This document shows, one piece after another, positions 1 through 8,379 of a DNA stretch of 19,197 bases. Within the stretch, counting starts at the first letter, position 1. The number at the start of each line of letters is the position of its first letter. The translations under genes and the position numbers were made by a program. The stretch comes from an uncultured Bacteroidota bacterium (GTDB lineage Bacteria > Bacteroidota > Bacteroidia > Chitinophagales > Chitinophagaceae), in contig CAIVKT010000263.1 of NCBI GenBank assembly GCA_903906615.1, positions 1 to 19,197 of the forward strand, read 5' to 3'. The notes beneath the pieces are model-generated. The model searched no databases, was not told the origin of the DNA, and worked only from the letters and a program-made list of their open reading frames with translations.

Positions 1-98
1 ATAACATAAGCGTTAGTGACGCATTGCAGATCTGGCGCTGTATTTCTGTACATCTATGGATGAAAGAATATAATATCCATTAGAACAATTGCATTTAT

Positions 99-106
99 TA
101 CTTTTG
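99..106 (+). promoter_or_regulatory. Bacteroidota -7 promoter element for the polymerase gene
   Basis: TACTTTTG is an exact match to the Bacteroidota -7 consensus TAnnTTTG and ends 31 nt before the ATG at 138. No TTG is visible at the usual distance of about 20 nt upstream, so only the -7 half is supported. The predicted transcript would start near 110 and have a leader of about 28 nt. Confidence 0.45.
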
Positions 107-137
107 TCTGTGCTCCTTGCTTTTTAAACGCCAATAA

Positions 138-1439
138 ATGGTTAATGTGATATTCCTAATATTCTATTTAATTAGCATATTTTTTTTTACGGGCGAAAGC
201 TTATACTACATACTCATTTTTCAATGCCTCGTGTGTATTGTACAAAGCCTGAAGCAAAAAAACTATATCACACCCATCTTCACTTTCTACATTGGCGTTA
301 TTATTACGAACCTCGCCAACCTCAGCCTTATAGGACAGGTAGCCAACCATAATATAAGGGCCTACAACTACATCGTACCCCGCTATATTGATGATGCGGT
401 GAAGCTATGGTGCGTATCCTGCACACTGATCATTATCGGGTACGATCTTTTTGCAAAAAGGTCATTTGCCTCTATCGCGGTGATCGTGACCAAGAAGCAA
501 AACCTCAAGATCATCTTTGCGATACTTTTGGGCATTAACCTGCTGCGTATTTCAGGCGGCACCGTACGGCTCAACGGCAGTGGTGTCTTTAAAATAATAG
601 GGCTGCTGAATATGGTGGGCATCATGTTCTTTGCCCGCCTGTGGTCTAAGGATAATATAAAGACCTATCGCAATTATGCACTGATACTTTATGTGCTGCA
701 AACCTATGTGGCGCTGCTCACCGCCTTTTTGCGCTCCGACCTGATCATACCCAGCTTCTGTTTATTCCTTGGCTACTTCATAGGCAAAGGGCATATAAAA
801 TATGTGTTCAGCTACCGTATACTTCCCTTTATACTTATTGTGGTACTCTACTCCAGTGCCTTCTCCGCTTTGCAAACAAACAGGTCGAACTTTATTAATG
901 CCTTTTCTGAAAACGACACCCACACAGAACAACCGGCAGAGAACTCAACAGCGCTGCTCGACAGGAACGCGAACCTCGCACAGCTTACCAACATAGTAAA
1001 GCTGGTAAAACAAAACGGATTTTACGAAGGCAAGGCTTCCGCGCCGCTTGTACTGGCCCTCATACCCAGGTTCTTATGGCCTGATAAGCCGGTGATCGCC
1101 ATAGGGGCATGGTTCGCACTCGAGATCGGGGCTGCCTATAAGACAGATAATGGCAGGGCAAATAACTCCATTAACATGACCCTGCCGGGAGAGCTATACC
1201 TCGATTTCGGGTGGACCGGCCTGGTACTGGGCAGCCTGCTGATGGGGGCATTTATCGCAGCCCTATGGAATGCTACTAAGTTTTATGAATCGGAGTATAA
1301 TATCACCGGCACCTTGTTTGGCGGGTACCTGTTCTTCCTTTCGGTATTCGGTTTTGCGGGAGACCTGCAGATACTCATCACACTGGTCTCCACCTACCTG
1401 ATGTTCTATCTAATAAAAAAGGTGATCGTGAGACTTTAG
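138..1439 (+). CDS. O-antigen/oligosaccharide repeat-unit polymerase, Wzy-like membrane protein
   Basis: A 433-residue polytopic inner-membrane protein, very likely a Wzy-type polymerase that joins undecaprenyl-linked oligosaccharide repeats into a surface polysaccharide. About ten to twelve hydrophobic segments are visible, beginning at the N-terminus (residues 3-17). A large soluble loop at about 245-305 precedes IPRFLWPDKP (309-318), which resembles the conserved R-x-LWP-x-KP signature of the bacterial oligosaccharide repeat-unit polymerase family. A second family-like stretch is FGWTGLVLG, after an LPGELYLD segment. The ATG at 138 has an exact TAnnTTTG element upstream. The gene ends 2 nt from the convergent acyltransferase. 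Nearby genes for an acyltransferase, a glycosyltransferase and an FkbM methyltransferase support a polysaccharide role. These polymerases diverge fast, so the linkage and substrate cannot be named. An O-antigen ligase is the main alternative. Confidence 0.82.
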   Translation: MVNVIFLIFYLISIFFFTGESLYYILIFQCLVCIVQSLKQKNYITPIFTFYIGVIITNLANLSLIGQVANHNIRAYNYIVPRYIDDAVKLWCVSCTLIIIGYDLFAKRSFASIAVIVTKKQNLKIIFAILLGINLLRISGGTVRLNGSGVFKIIGLLNMVGIMFFARLWSKDNIKTYRNYALILYVLQTYVALLTAFLRSDLIIPSFCLFLGYFIGKGHIKYVFSYRILPFILIVVLYSSAFSALQTNRSNFINAFSENDTHTEQPAENSTALLDRNANLAQLTNIVKLVKQNGFYEGKASAPLVLALIPRFLWPDKPVIAIGAWFALEIGAAYKTDNGRANNSINMTLPGELYLDFGWTGLVLGSLLMGAFIAALWNATKFYESEYNITGTLFGGYLFFLSVFGFAGDLQILITLVSTYLMFYLIKKVIVRL

Positions 1440-1441
1440 TC

Positions 1442-2470
1442 TTACGGCTTTTTTGCGGCCAATAAAGCAGCAACCTTTTGCGCCAGCTTGTGCGAAGGAT
1501 ATTCTACCAGCAAGTATATCACATAAGAAATAACCAGCGATAGCAGGATAAATAAAAGATAGGTATACCCGTTATAAGCAATGAAAGCGCTGAGCATAAT
1601 AAAACAAAGCTCGTGGCCCAGGTAAATGGAATAAGAAAACTTGCCTCCATACTCAAACAGCCGGCTCACCTTATGCGTACGGTAATACACGATCTCTTTT
1701 TCTATCCATACATAAAGCAGCAGCGCATAGAAATTTAATGTGAACAGGCAGCTTACATACAGGTGCGCAGCCAGCACAAAAATGAGTACGCTGCACAGGT
1801 ACACCAATACCCTGTACTTCCAGATAGTGGCTACGGATACCGTATAATCCACCTTATCTATTTTCTCAGCCAGCATCACCCCGAGCAGCCAGCAGGGCAG
1901 GCCTATAAGCCAGGTCAGTGATGTACCCAGTTGCCAGTAGTTGATATTATAATTCAGTTGCTGCTGCAGCAGGAGCGACTGGAAATTATCCCTGCCGAAA
2001 AATGCCGCGGCAAAAATTGAAAGCACAAATGCGATGATGAACTTAGACTTCCAGCTTGTTTTTATGCTAAACAATACCGGGTAAATAGTATAGTAGATCA
2101 GCTCGCAATACAGGCTCCACACCGGTATGTGGTCGTAATAATTGAAGTGATTGGCCACAAGCCCTACCACCAGCAACGGCAGGCCGATACGCAACCAGCG
2201 GCGTAATAAAAACGGGAGAACATCAAAATGGTCTTTATTGCGGTTGGGATAATGGATCACAAAGCCGGAGATAACGAAGAAGGCAATAACGGCAGCCACA
2301 CCAAAGTAAAGATGATTGATGGCAACGCCCATATACTGCAATGGCTTAACGGAAGAACCCTTGAGCAGCAAAACAAAAGGGTCGCGAAAATGGGACAGCA
2401 ACACGATCAAGGCTAAAAAAAACCTGATGCTATCAATACCATTTATCCAGCGGCTTTTGGTTGCGGTCAT
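1442..2470 (-). CDS. Acyltransferase family 3 (O-acetyltransferase-like) membrane protein
   Basis: A 342-residue integral membrane protein of the acyltransferase-3 family, which usually moves an acetyl or other acyl group onto a sugar of a surface polysaccharide. The N-terminal signature GIDSIRFFLALIVLLSHF (about residues 11-28) carries the family's Arg and His. FFVISGFVIHY follows (about 64-74), then the VWSLYCELIYYTIYPV segment with its conserved Trp and Glu. About ten hydrophobic segments run to the C-terminus, which ends in a basic tail. The length is typical for a stand-alone member without a SGNH domain. It starts at a true ATG (2470). It is divergent from the glycosyltransferase at 2587 and converges within 2 nt of the polymerase. 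The acceptor sugar is unknown; modification of the local glycan is inferred from context. Confidence 0.88.
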   Translation of the reverse strand: MTATKSRWINGIDSIRFFLALIVLLSHFRDPFVLLLKGSSVKPLQYMGVAINHLYFGVAAVIAFFVISGFVIHYPNRNKDHFDVLPFLLRRWLRIGLPLLVVGLVANHFNYYDHIPVWSLYCELIYYTIYPVLFSIKTSWKSKFIIAFVLSIFAAAFFGRDNFQSLLLQQQLNYNINYWQLGTSLTWLIGLPCWLLGVMLAEKIDKVDYTVSVATIWKYRVLVYLCSVLIFVLAAHLYVSCLFTLNFYALLLYVWIEKEIVYYRTHKVSRLFEYGGKFSYSIYLGHELCFIMLSAFIAYNGYTYLLFILLSLVISYVIYLLVEYPSHKLAQKVAALLAAKKP

Positions 2471-2504
2471 TTTTTCTGTGCGGCGGTTTTCTGTGGGGTA
2501 GCAA

Positions 2505-2512
2505 CAAAAGTA
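2505..2512 (-). promoter_or_regulatory. -7 promoter element for the acyltransferase gene
   Basis: On the minus strand this reads TACTTTTG, an exact TAnnTTTG match, 34 nt upstream of the ATG at 2470. No TTG lies at the expected distance further upstream. It supports independent transcription of the acyltransferase. Confidence 0.45.
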
Positions 2513-2586
2513 ATCAAAAAGGGTTGCTCCCGTATTTTTACTTGTTTGGCGGAAACGCTATCTTCACACACACATTACCATCACCA

Positions 2587-3612
2587 ATGAAAATACTAGC
2601 CATAGGGCCATTATGGAGAGGAAGCAATGCGGGTGGCCTGTTCCAGGCCATGAGCAGGCAGGGCTGCCTTATAGAAGTGCTGGACGAGTTCTACTACATC
2701 AGCCTGCAAAGCAAAGACAAGCTCACTAAAGTGTACGAGCGGCTGCTACGCCCGAGGCAGGTCACGGAATTCAACGAGGCTATCAAGCGCAAAATAAATG
2801 TGCTGCGGCCAAAGGTGCTGTTTGTATACAAGGGCGCATTTGTGCTGCCGGAAACATTGCAATATGCCAAACAAAACAATTGCAGGCTGGCCTTATTTTA
2901 CCCGGATGTGAGCACAACTGCTCATGGCCCCAACATACCCAAGTGCATACCTTTATACGACACCGTATTCACCACCAAAACATTCGGGATAACCGATATG
3001 GCGAAATTTGGTGTGAAGAACGCTCATTTCATCCCCCACGGTTTCGACCCACAGATACACCGGCAATTGCCACTGAGCGATGAGGATAAGAAGAACTATG
3101 GCTGCGATGCCTCCTTCATCGGCACATGGTCACACAAGAAGGAAGCGTGGCTAACAATACTGAAGAAAGCCCTGCCGGATATAGACCTGCGCATATGGGG
3201 CGAACAATGGAGTAAAGCCCAATCGCCCGAAATAAAGAGCTCGATACAACACGCACCCGTAGTGGGCGACTTGTATGCCGTAGCCATACAATGCTCAAAG
3301 ATCAACCTGGGCATACTCTCCGAGCAGGTAACCGGCGCATCATCGGGCGACCTCATCACCTCACGCACCTTTCACATACCCGGTTCGTTCGGCTTTCTGC
3401 TGCACGAGCGCAATGAAGAATCGGTATTGTATTTTAAAGAAAATGAAGAGGCCGGTTTTTTTGATGGCGCCGAAGAATTGGTGCAAAAAGTAAGTTACTA
3501 CCTCGAGAAGAGCGGCCTGCGCGAGCAGATACGGCTATCGGGATACATCAGGTCGCTGAGGGAACATTCACTGGATGAACGGGCAAAAACCGTGATCAGT
3601 TTTCTCGGATAA
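2587..3612 (+). CDS. CgeB-like glycosyltransferase
   Basis: A 341-residue cytoplasmic protein resembling the CgeB / glycosyltransferase family 1-like group. It begins MKILAIGPLWRGSNAGG, the typical first strand and glycine-rich loop of a GT-B fold. The C-terminal third carries the family pattern TSRTFHIPGSFGFLLHER, then FKENEEAGFF and EELVQKVSYYL, which in related proteins form the nucleotide-sugar site. The reading frame stays open upstream to 2461, but that extension would overlap the acyltransferase start, and the strand beginning MKIL at ATG 2587 matches a normal family N-terminus, so I chose 2587. It ends 2 nt before the convergent DUF5683 gene. The likely role is transfer of a sugar onto the glycan made by neighbouring genes; donor and acceptor are unknown. 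Confidence 0.82.
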   Translation: MKILAIGPLWRGSNAGGLFQAMSRQGCLIEVLDEFYYISLQSKDKLTKVYERLLRPRQVTEFNEAIKRKINVLRPKVLFVYKGAFVLPETLQYAKQNNCRLALFYPDVSTTAHGPNIPKCIPLYDTVFTTKTFGITDMAKFGVKNAHFIPHGFDPQIHRQLPLSDEDKKNYGCDASFIGTWSHKKEAWLTILKKALPDIDLRIWGEQWSKAQSPEIKSSIQHAPVVGDLYAVAIQCSKINLGILSEQVTGASSGDLITSRTFHIPGSFGFLLHERNEESVLYFKENEEAGFFDGAEELVQKVSYYLEKSGLREQIRLSGYIRSLREHSLDERAKTVISFLG

Positions 3613-3614
3613 GG

Positions 3615-4205
3615 TCACCTGAAATTAACCACCATGCCCAGCCCGGCCCCGTGCGGAACAGCCATGGGCGATACCTGCATAGATATATCGCGGGAGATGT
3701 CGAAATTTTTGAGGTGGGCAGATGTTACCGCATCAATGATCTGCAGCATATAGCCCACACCGGTAAAAAGCACTGTAAGGTCGAGATATTTATCGTAGTC
3801 GCTCTGCAACTGTTGCAACTGCGCTGTAGTATAGATATTCACATACTGATCGGTAGGATAAGGATTGTTGATGCGCCCAATGTACGCTTTGCGATAGGTT
3901 TGGTAGTTGTTGAGGTTATCGGCAATAAAGTACCCTGCTACGCCCAGCCCTACATAGATAACAGGTATCTTCCAGTATTCATGATTGTAAGCCTGCCCAA
4001 GCCCCGGTACTATGGCCGAGTACAGCCCGGCTTTTTTAGGATTGGGTTGGTATAGATGTGGCTTCATAACGGTATCCACCCGCGCATGCCTTGCTGTAGC
4101 CGATGAATCGCCAACTGTACCCTGCGCAAAAGATGCCTGCGGCCCAAGCAGCGAGCAAGCGGTAGTGATACAAATAAAAATAAATCTTGCCAATACTGTC
4201 CTCAA
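3615..4205 (-). CDS. DUF5683 envelope protein
   Basis: A 196-residue protein with an N-terminal signal peptide (about residues 7-27, ending SFAQG) and a DUF5683 domain. The diagnostic stretch is KAGLYSAIVPGLGQAYN followed by YWKIPVIYVGLG (about 57-90), then two hydrophobic segments (about 80-97 and 143-160) around a polar region rich in Gln, Tyr and Asp. DUF5683 proteins are common in Bacteroidota, often beside parB, but no parB is seen here, and the function is unknown. The start is unusual: no in-frame ATG lies between the upstream stop and the signal peptide, so translation probably begins at TTG 4205 (or TTG 4193). A TATCTTTA near-promoter at 4228-4235 fits the 4205 start. Confidence 0.8.
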   Translation of the reverse strand: MRTVLARFIFICITTACSLLGPQASFAQGTVGDSSATARHARVDTVMKPHLYQPNPKKAGLYSAIVPGLGQAYNHEYWKIPVIYVGLGVAGYFIADNLNNYQTYRKAYIGRINNPYPTDQYVNIYTTAQLQQLQSDYDKYLDLTVLFTGVGYMLQIIDAVTSAHLKNFDISRDISMQVSPMAVPHGAGLGMVVNFR

Positions 4206-4227
4206 GCGTAATGATTAAATCAGGCGG

Positions 4228-4235
4228 TAAAGATA
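4228..4235 (-). promoter_or_regulatory. Possible -7 element for the DUF5683 gene
   Basis: The minus strand reads TATCTTTA, matching TAnnTTTG except for the last base, 22 nt before the TTG start at 4205. No -33 TTG is evident. It lies back to back with a similar imperfect element for the methyltransferase. Confidence 0.3.
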
Positions 4236-4254
4236 CTGAAGTTTGTTTATCTCT

Positions 4255-4262
4255 TATCTTCG
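4255..4262 (+). promoter_or_regulatory. Possible -7 element for the FkbM methyltransferase gene
   Basis: TATCTTCG matches TAnnTTTG at seven of eight positions and ends 22 nt before ATG 4285. It would place transcription start near 4266, downstream of the earlier ATG at 4243, which favours the 4285 start. Confidence 0.3.
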
Positions 4263-4284
4263 CCCCTGCAAAGATTGTAGCAGC

Positions 4285-5157
4285 ATGGTCAATACCTTAA
4301 AATTCATTGTTTCCCACCCGTTGAATAAGGCCAATAAGGCCGCAGCGCTGCTGCGGTTTGTGCAATGGCAGGTGCGGTCGAGGATGAGCAATGGCCCCAT
4401 GGTGCATCCCTTCACCGAAAAAAGCAAGCTATACGTATCTAAGGGCGAAACAGGGGCTACAGGCAATGTATACTGCGGGCTGCATGAATTCTATGATATG
4501 GGCTTCCTGCTGCACCTGCTGCGCCCCACCGACCTGTTTGTGGATATAGGGGCCAATATAGGCAGCTATACCATACTGGCAACTGCTGAGATCGGGGCTA
4601 CAACTATTTCGATAGAGCCGGTACCCGCAACATTTAAACGGCTTACTGCCAATATAGACCTGAATAAAATAAACAACCATACACACCCACTGAATATAGC
4701 ACTCGGAAAAGAACAGGGGGTATTGCGGTTTACCAAGTCTTTCGATACAGTGAACCATGTAGCCACCGAGCAGGAAACAGATACCATAGACGTGCCGGTA
4801 GATACCCTGGACAACATACTGCAACAAAACAACCCCATACTGCTTAAGATAGACGTAGAGGGCTTTGAAACAGAGGTGCTGAATGGCGCAGCCCGCACAT
4901 TAACCAATGAATCGCTGAAAGCCATCATCATAGAACTGAACGGCTCCGGCAACAGGTATGGATACAACGAAGAGCTGATACACAAAAAGCTTACAGGGCA
5001 TGGATTTCAGCCATTCGATTATGATCCCTTCACAAGAACATTGACTCCAAGATCATCATTCAGTGATGCCAATACGATTTACCTCAGGGATACACAATAC
5101 GTAGCCGGCCGGGTGAAGAGTGCAAGAAAAGTAAGTGTACTGGGGCAGGTGTTTTAG
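4285..5157 (+). CDS. FkbM-family SAM-dependent methyltransferase
   Basis: A 290-residue class I methyltransferase of the FkbM family, which O-methylates hydroxyl groups on sugars or natural products. SAM-binding motif I is VDIGANIGSYT (about 86-96). The acidic residue of motif II is in SIEPVP (about 109-114). The family hallmark LKIDVEGFE lies at about 187-195, followed by the IIIELNG strand. The frame is open back to ATG 4243, but the -7-like element at 4255-4262 and the fit of MVNTLKFIVS to a family N-terminus favour 4285. It converges on the VWA gene with only 5 nt between stops. Next to polymerase, acyltransferase and glycosyltransferase genes, methylation of the same surface glycan is the likely job; this is inference. 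Confidence 0.87.
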   Translation: MVNTLKFIVSHPLNKANKAAALLRFVQWQVRSRMSNGPMVHPFTEKSKLYVSKGETGATGNVYCGLHEFYDMGFLLHLLRPTDLFVDIGANIGSYTILATAEIGATTISIEPVPATFKRLTANIDLNKINNHTHPLNIALGKEQGVLRFTKSFDTVNHVATEQETDTIDVPVDTLDNILQQNNPILLKIDVEGFETEVLNGAARTLTNESLKAIIIELNGSGNRYGYNEELIHKKLTGHGFQPFDYDPFTRTLTPRSSFSDANTIYLRDTQYVAGRVKSARKVSVLGQVF

Positions 5158-5162
5158 ACACT

Positions 5163-7205
5163 TTACTGCGCCAGCCAATACTTTCTCAGCAACCACTCCC
5201 CTACTGCCAGCAGCAGGATGATAAAGAAATACCATTTGCGGTCTACCAGCGGCACAGTCTCTGTGTCGGTTTGCAGGATGGGTTTCACCCGCTCATTGTG
5301 GCTGATGCTGTCGTACAGCGATGCCACATTTTTTGACGGCACAAAGCCCCCGTTATATTTTTTGGCAAGGCCATAGAGCAAGGGATAGTCGGCTCCGCTC
5401 TGCATCAGCTCCAGTGGCATACTCTCTACCACAAAGCTGCCCGTCGCCGTATAAGGCTTATCATTGTAAGTAGTGTGCGCTGTATAGGTGTAGGTGCCAC
5501 CGGCCCATATACCTATGTTGATGCTGTAAGCGCTGCCGGAGCGCTCAAAAGAAAAATTCTGTTTGCGGCCTGCGCTGTCGGCAATAACCAATTGCACATC
5601 AGGTGTATTCACCTGTTCGTTATTGGCATTGAGCAGGTAAGCATTGAGCGATATAGCTTCCTGGTCGCTCCATACATATTTTGGCAGCGCCACCCTGAAA
5701 GGTTTTTCATTATTATTCGCCGAAAGAAAAGCAACCGTTTGACGGATACACTCATCCACCACCGCATGGTCGCCTGTGTTCTTGAACTCGTATAGCCTCC
5801 AGCGCCAAAGGCCCTCGCCCATAAGTATCGCTGATGGCACAGCGCCCTGTTGCAGCACCCACAGCGGTATTTGCCCGCCTGCAGCGCCATTCTTTTGCGA
5901 GAACAGTATACCCGCGCCGGGGGCCACATTCACATTACCCGTGCTTACAGACAGTGGCGGCATTTTATCGGTCACAGACAGTATCTGCTGCGGCAATATA
6001 AAGTTACTGAAGGCAGTGTTGTATGCGGGCAGCACATCGTGCGGACCTGCCTGCATTACGGTAGTATGCGTGAGCGTGCTGAGGCTGTTTACTGCACCCA
6101 GATCCGACTGGCCGGTGAGTATGAGCCATATGGGCTTGCGGGCCGCAATGAGATTGGCCGCGATCCTGCTGCGCACAGAGGGCAGCCCGTGCAGGATGAT
6201 AACGTTGTAACTGCTTAATGATGTGGGAAAGTTATCGGCAGAAACTACTGATACCCTATACGTTTCCAGCCCGCTCAACGCTTCTTTAATGGCATTTACA
6301 TCAGGGTGCGGCGAGGCCGATACAATAAGGATATTCTTCTTCTCATCTACCACTTCTACAAAAACATCTTTGCGGTTATTGGCCACATTCTTTTCACCTT
6401 CGGCCTCGGGTACGCTGATGGTGTAGTGGTGCAGGCCCGCCTTGGTGGCCTGCACCGGGAAGGAAACTGCGCGGTCATACTTATCGGCATTTATAGCCAG
6501 CGGCACAGAAGATATCGTTTCCTCACCTTCTTTTATCGTTACGCTGTTGTTGTATCCTTTACACAATTCGGCTATCAGGTCGGCACGTATCTCAAAGGTG
6601 CTGTTGAGCGTAGCCGTTTTGTTAGCATATACCGAGGTGATGCGTATATCTTTCTGCGCGGTGCTATCGCCAATGCCTACTGTATACATGGCGCTGTGCA
6701 GCGACAGGTCCTGGTACAGCGGGTTAGCCCCCTGGTTGTAGCGGCCATCGGTAGCCAGTATCACCGCGCCCAGGTTTTGCAGGCCATAGTACTCCTGCGC
6801 CCTTGCCAGCGCGGCAGATATATCTGTAGCAGCCTCATGGTAGCCAAAAAGGCTATCGGCCCGCACAGCGCCACCAAAGCCCCACTGCACTACCTTATAT
6901 TCTGTGGATAGCTTGGCGGTAAGATCGGTAATGTTTTTGCGGTAAGCAGCAGAGTCGTTGCCCAACGCATTGGCTATAGAGCGGGAGTCATCCTGTAGCA
7001 GCAGCACTATGGGCTTCTCCGTTACATTGCGGGTAATGGTGATCACCGGCACCAGCAACAGCAGCAGGGTGAAGAAAACCACCAAACTGCGCAATAAAGA
7101 AGTGAGCCAGGGATAAGGCACCTGCCTCCGCTTGTCTGCCCTATACACCCAATAACCCGCCGCAGCTGATAGAATAACTGCTATTAACCAAAAAATCCAC
7201 TGCAT
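5163..7205 (-). CDS. Membrane-anchored VWA-domain protein with a GATase-like middle region
   Basis: A 680-residue protein with two N-terminal membrane spans (about 3-20 and 38-58) and one C-terminal span (about 657-675), so the bulk lies outside the membrane. Directly after span two is a von Willebrand A domain: the metal site (MIDAS) is seen as D72-D-S74-R-S76, a Thr near 127 and TDGRYN near 152. A middle region from about 285 begins KNILIVSASPHPDVNAIKEAL and continues to VIILHGLPS, like the Rossmann-type glutamine amidotransferase-like domains found in such proteins. The rest looks like beta-sandwich repeats. The arrangement recalls BatA/BatB-type proteins but is longer. An extension to TTG 7232 is possible, but ATG 7205 is the better start. 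No AAA+ MoxR partner is next to it. The function is unknown. Confidence 0.75.
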   Translation of the reverse strand: MQWIFWLIAVILSAAAGYWVYRADKRRQVPYPWLTSLLRSLVVFFTLLLLLVPVITITRNVTEKPIVLLLQDDSRSIANALGNDSAAYRKNITDLTAKLSTEYKVVQWGFGGAVRADSLFGYHEAATDISAALARAQEYYGLQNLGAVILATDGRYNQGANPLYQDLSLHSAMYTVGIGDSTAQKDIRITSVYANKTATLNSTFEIRADLIAELCKGYNNSVTIKEGEETISSVPLAINADKYDRAVSFPVQATKAGLHHYTISVPEAEGEKNVANNRKDVFVEVVDEKKNILIVSASPHPDVNAIKEALSGLETYRVSVVSADNFPTSLSSYNVIILHGLPSVRSRIAANLIAARKPIWLILTGQSDLGAVNSLSTLTHTTVMQAGPHDVLPAYNTAFSNFILPQQILSVTDKMPPLSVSTGNVNVAPGAGILFSQKNGAAGGQIPLWVLQQGAVPSAILMGEGLWRWRLYEFKNTGDHAVVDECIRQTVAFLSANNNEKPFRVALPKYVWSDQEAISLNAYLLNANNEQVNTPDVQLVIADSAGRKQNFSFERSGSAYSINIGIWAGGTYTYTAHTTYNDKPYTATGSFVVESMPLELMQSGADYPLLYGLAKKYNGGFVPSKNVASLYDSISHNERVKPILQTDTETVPLVDRKWYFFIILLLAVGEWLLRKYWLAQ

Positions 7206-7266
7206 GAGGCGGCAAGCTAAAGAAAAATTCAAAAAAAGAATGGTAATTGTAGCTTAAATAGTGATA

Positions 7267-7298
7267 TTTGTAGGGCTTTTTACAACCATATAATTTTC
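7267..7298 (+). promoter_or_regulatory. Promoter for the Gly/His/Tyr-rich exported protein
   Basis: TTTG at 7267-7270, a 20-nt spacer, then TAATTTTC at 7291-7298 (seven of eight matches to TAnnTTTG). The spacing is the same as in the E2 and hicB promoters of this window. The ATG at 7310 would follow a leader of only about 8 nt. Confidence 0.5.
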
Positions 7299-7309
7299 TC
7301 GCATCTATT

Positions 7310-8353
7310 ATGACTAAGATCATACCTCTTTTTGCATTGCCATTTTTGCTATTAGCAACCCCTTCATCAGCCAAAGGACATGGCGGGCATGGGGGCGGTG
7401 GCCATCATAGCGGCGGTGGCGGACACCACAGTAGCGGTGGCCATGTGGCGGCACGCAGCAGCGCCGGCGGCAGCCATGCCCCTGTGCGAGGCAATGCACC
7501 ACAGCAACGCCCTTCCTCTAATGGCGTGGCTAACCCCCACCAGTTTGTGAGCAGGAGGCCCGCAAGTGCATCGAGGGCTCCCGTACAGGTAGCCAGCCCC
7601 AGGGCCGGCATCAGAACACCGGAAAACAGCTACAGGGTAACACCGGCAGGTGCCCGCGTGAGTACTATGTATTCAGCTCCATATTATCCAAATGAACATT
7701 GGGGATATTATAATCCCTATTATGGCTATGCGCCCTTTTATGGCTATCCCGGCTATGCCATGCTTAGCTTTGGCGCCGGTTTTTATTACACACCGCATTA
7801 TGGTTATGCAGGCGCACCTTACAACAGCGGCTACAACAACAGCAATGACGCATACAACAACAATAGCGAAGTGGACGGCTACGAGATGCAGGGATTTGTG
7901 GTCTATGAGCGCGATACCATACAGGGTATTGTGACCATGGAGAAAAATAAAGTGGAGGTGCAAAACATTGACTCCGGCAAGCACTACGACTACTCCTTCA
8001 AAACAAAGAAGGCAGGGCTTACTTACATCACACTATATGAATCGGACAGCAGTAACAACCAGTTGAACCTGGTACGCCTGCCAGGCGATAAAAAAAATCT
8101 ATGGCGCGTGATACATGAAGGCAAACTGAACATCTACGATAAGCGCCGCGGCTTTATCTATTCCCCCGATGATGTGGACATGAAAACCATAAAAGTAGTC
8201 TACAATGGCCAGTCTGAAGCCTTATACGCACACTCGGTAAGCGATGCCAAGCGCAAGCTCACAGAATACGTGAACACTGCCTACAACAGCCACCTTGACC
8301 CCAAGAACTTTACATGGAAGGAGCTGCTGGTGTATATTGACAAGCTGGATTGA
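7310..8353 (+). CDS. Exported Gly/His/Tyr-rich protein of unknown function
   Basis: I do not recognise a named family. The 347-residue product has a clear signal peptide (residues 1-21, LLLATPSSA then cleavage). A low-complexity Gly/His tract follows (about 22-57, with eight His among runs of Gly and Ser), then a Ser/Arg/Pro linker. A Tyr/Gly/Pro-rich stretch (about 125-178) contains short repeats such as YGYAPFYGYPGYA. The C-terminal half (about 187-347) looks like a folded domain with VVYERDTIQGIV and a DVDMKTIKVVYNG strand pattern. The His tract could bind divalent metal and the Tyr-rich part could mediate surface adhesion or assembly; both are speculative. It is divergent from the VWA gene, with about 100 nt between them. 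No terminator is visible before the toxin-antitoxin pair. Confidence 0.7.
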   Translation: MTKIIPLFALPFLLLATPSSAKGHGGHGGGGHHSGGGGHHSSGGHVAARSSAGGSHAPVRGNAPQQRPSSNGVANPHQFVSRRPASASRAPVQVASPRAGIRTPENSYRVTPAGARVSTMYSAPYYPNEHWGYYNPYYGYAPFYGYPGYAMLSFGAGFYYTPHYGYAGAPYNSGYNNSNDAYNNNSEVDGYEMQGFVVYERDTIQGIVTMEKNKVEVQNIDSGKHYDYSFKTKKAGLTYITLYESDSSNNQLNLVRLPGDKKNLWRVIHEGKLNIYDKRRGFIYSPDDVDMKTIKVVYNGQSEALYAHSVSDAKRKLTEYVNTAYNSHLDPKNFTWKELLVYIDKLD

Positions 8354-8375
8354 TAATATTATTTTTGTAATTTTG
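8337..8375 (+). promoter_or_regulatory. Promoter region of the MNT/HEPN operon
   Basis: Two adjoining exact -7 matches are present: TATTTTTG (8360-8367) and TAATTTTG (8368-8375). TTG at 8337-8339, inside the end of the preceding gene, is 20 nt before the first. Either would start transcription within about 10 nt of the GTG at 8380, giving a leaderless or nearly leaderless mRNA. Confidence 0.5.
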
Positions 8376-8379
8376 TATA

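Noticed and set aside
3..83. A 26-codon frame open from the left edge to TAG 81-83, possibly the tail of an upstream plus-strand gene
   Set aside because: An open run of this length arises often by chance and the sequence shows no recognisable motif, so it cannot be supported without the upstream sequence.
2461..2586. N-terminal extension of the glycosyltransferase to ATG 2461
   Set aside because: The extension would overlap the acyltransferase start on the other strand and puts 42 unlikely residues before a normal GT-B N-terminus at 2587.
6306..6911. A 201-codon plus-strand frame inside the VWA gene
   Set aside because: It is antisense to the VWA protein coding sequence and shows no family features.
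7380..7450. Apparent tandem GGC/GGTGGC repeat DNA
   Set aside because: It is the codon pattern of the Gly/His tract in the exported protein, not a separate repeat element.
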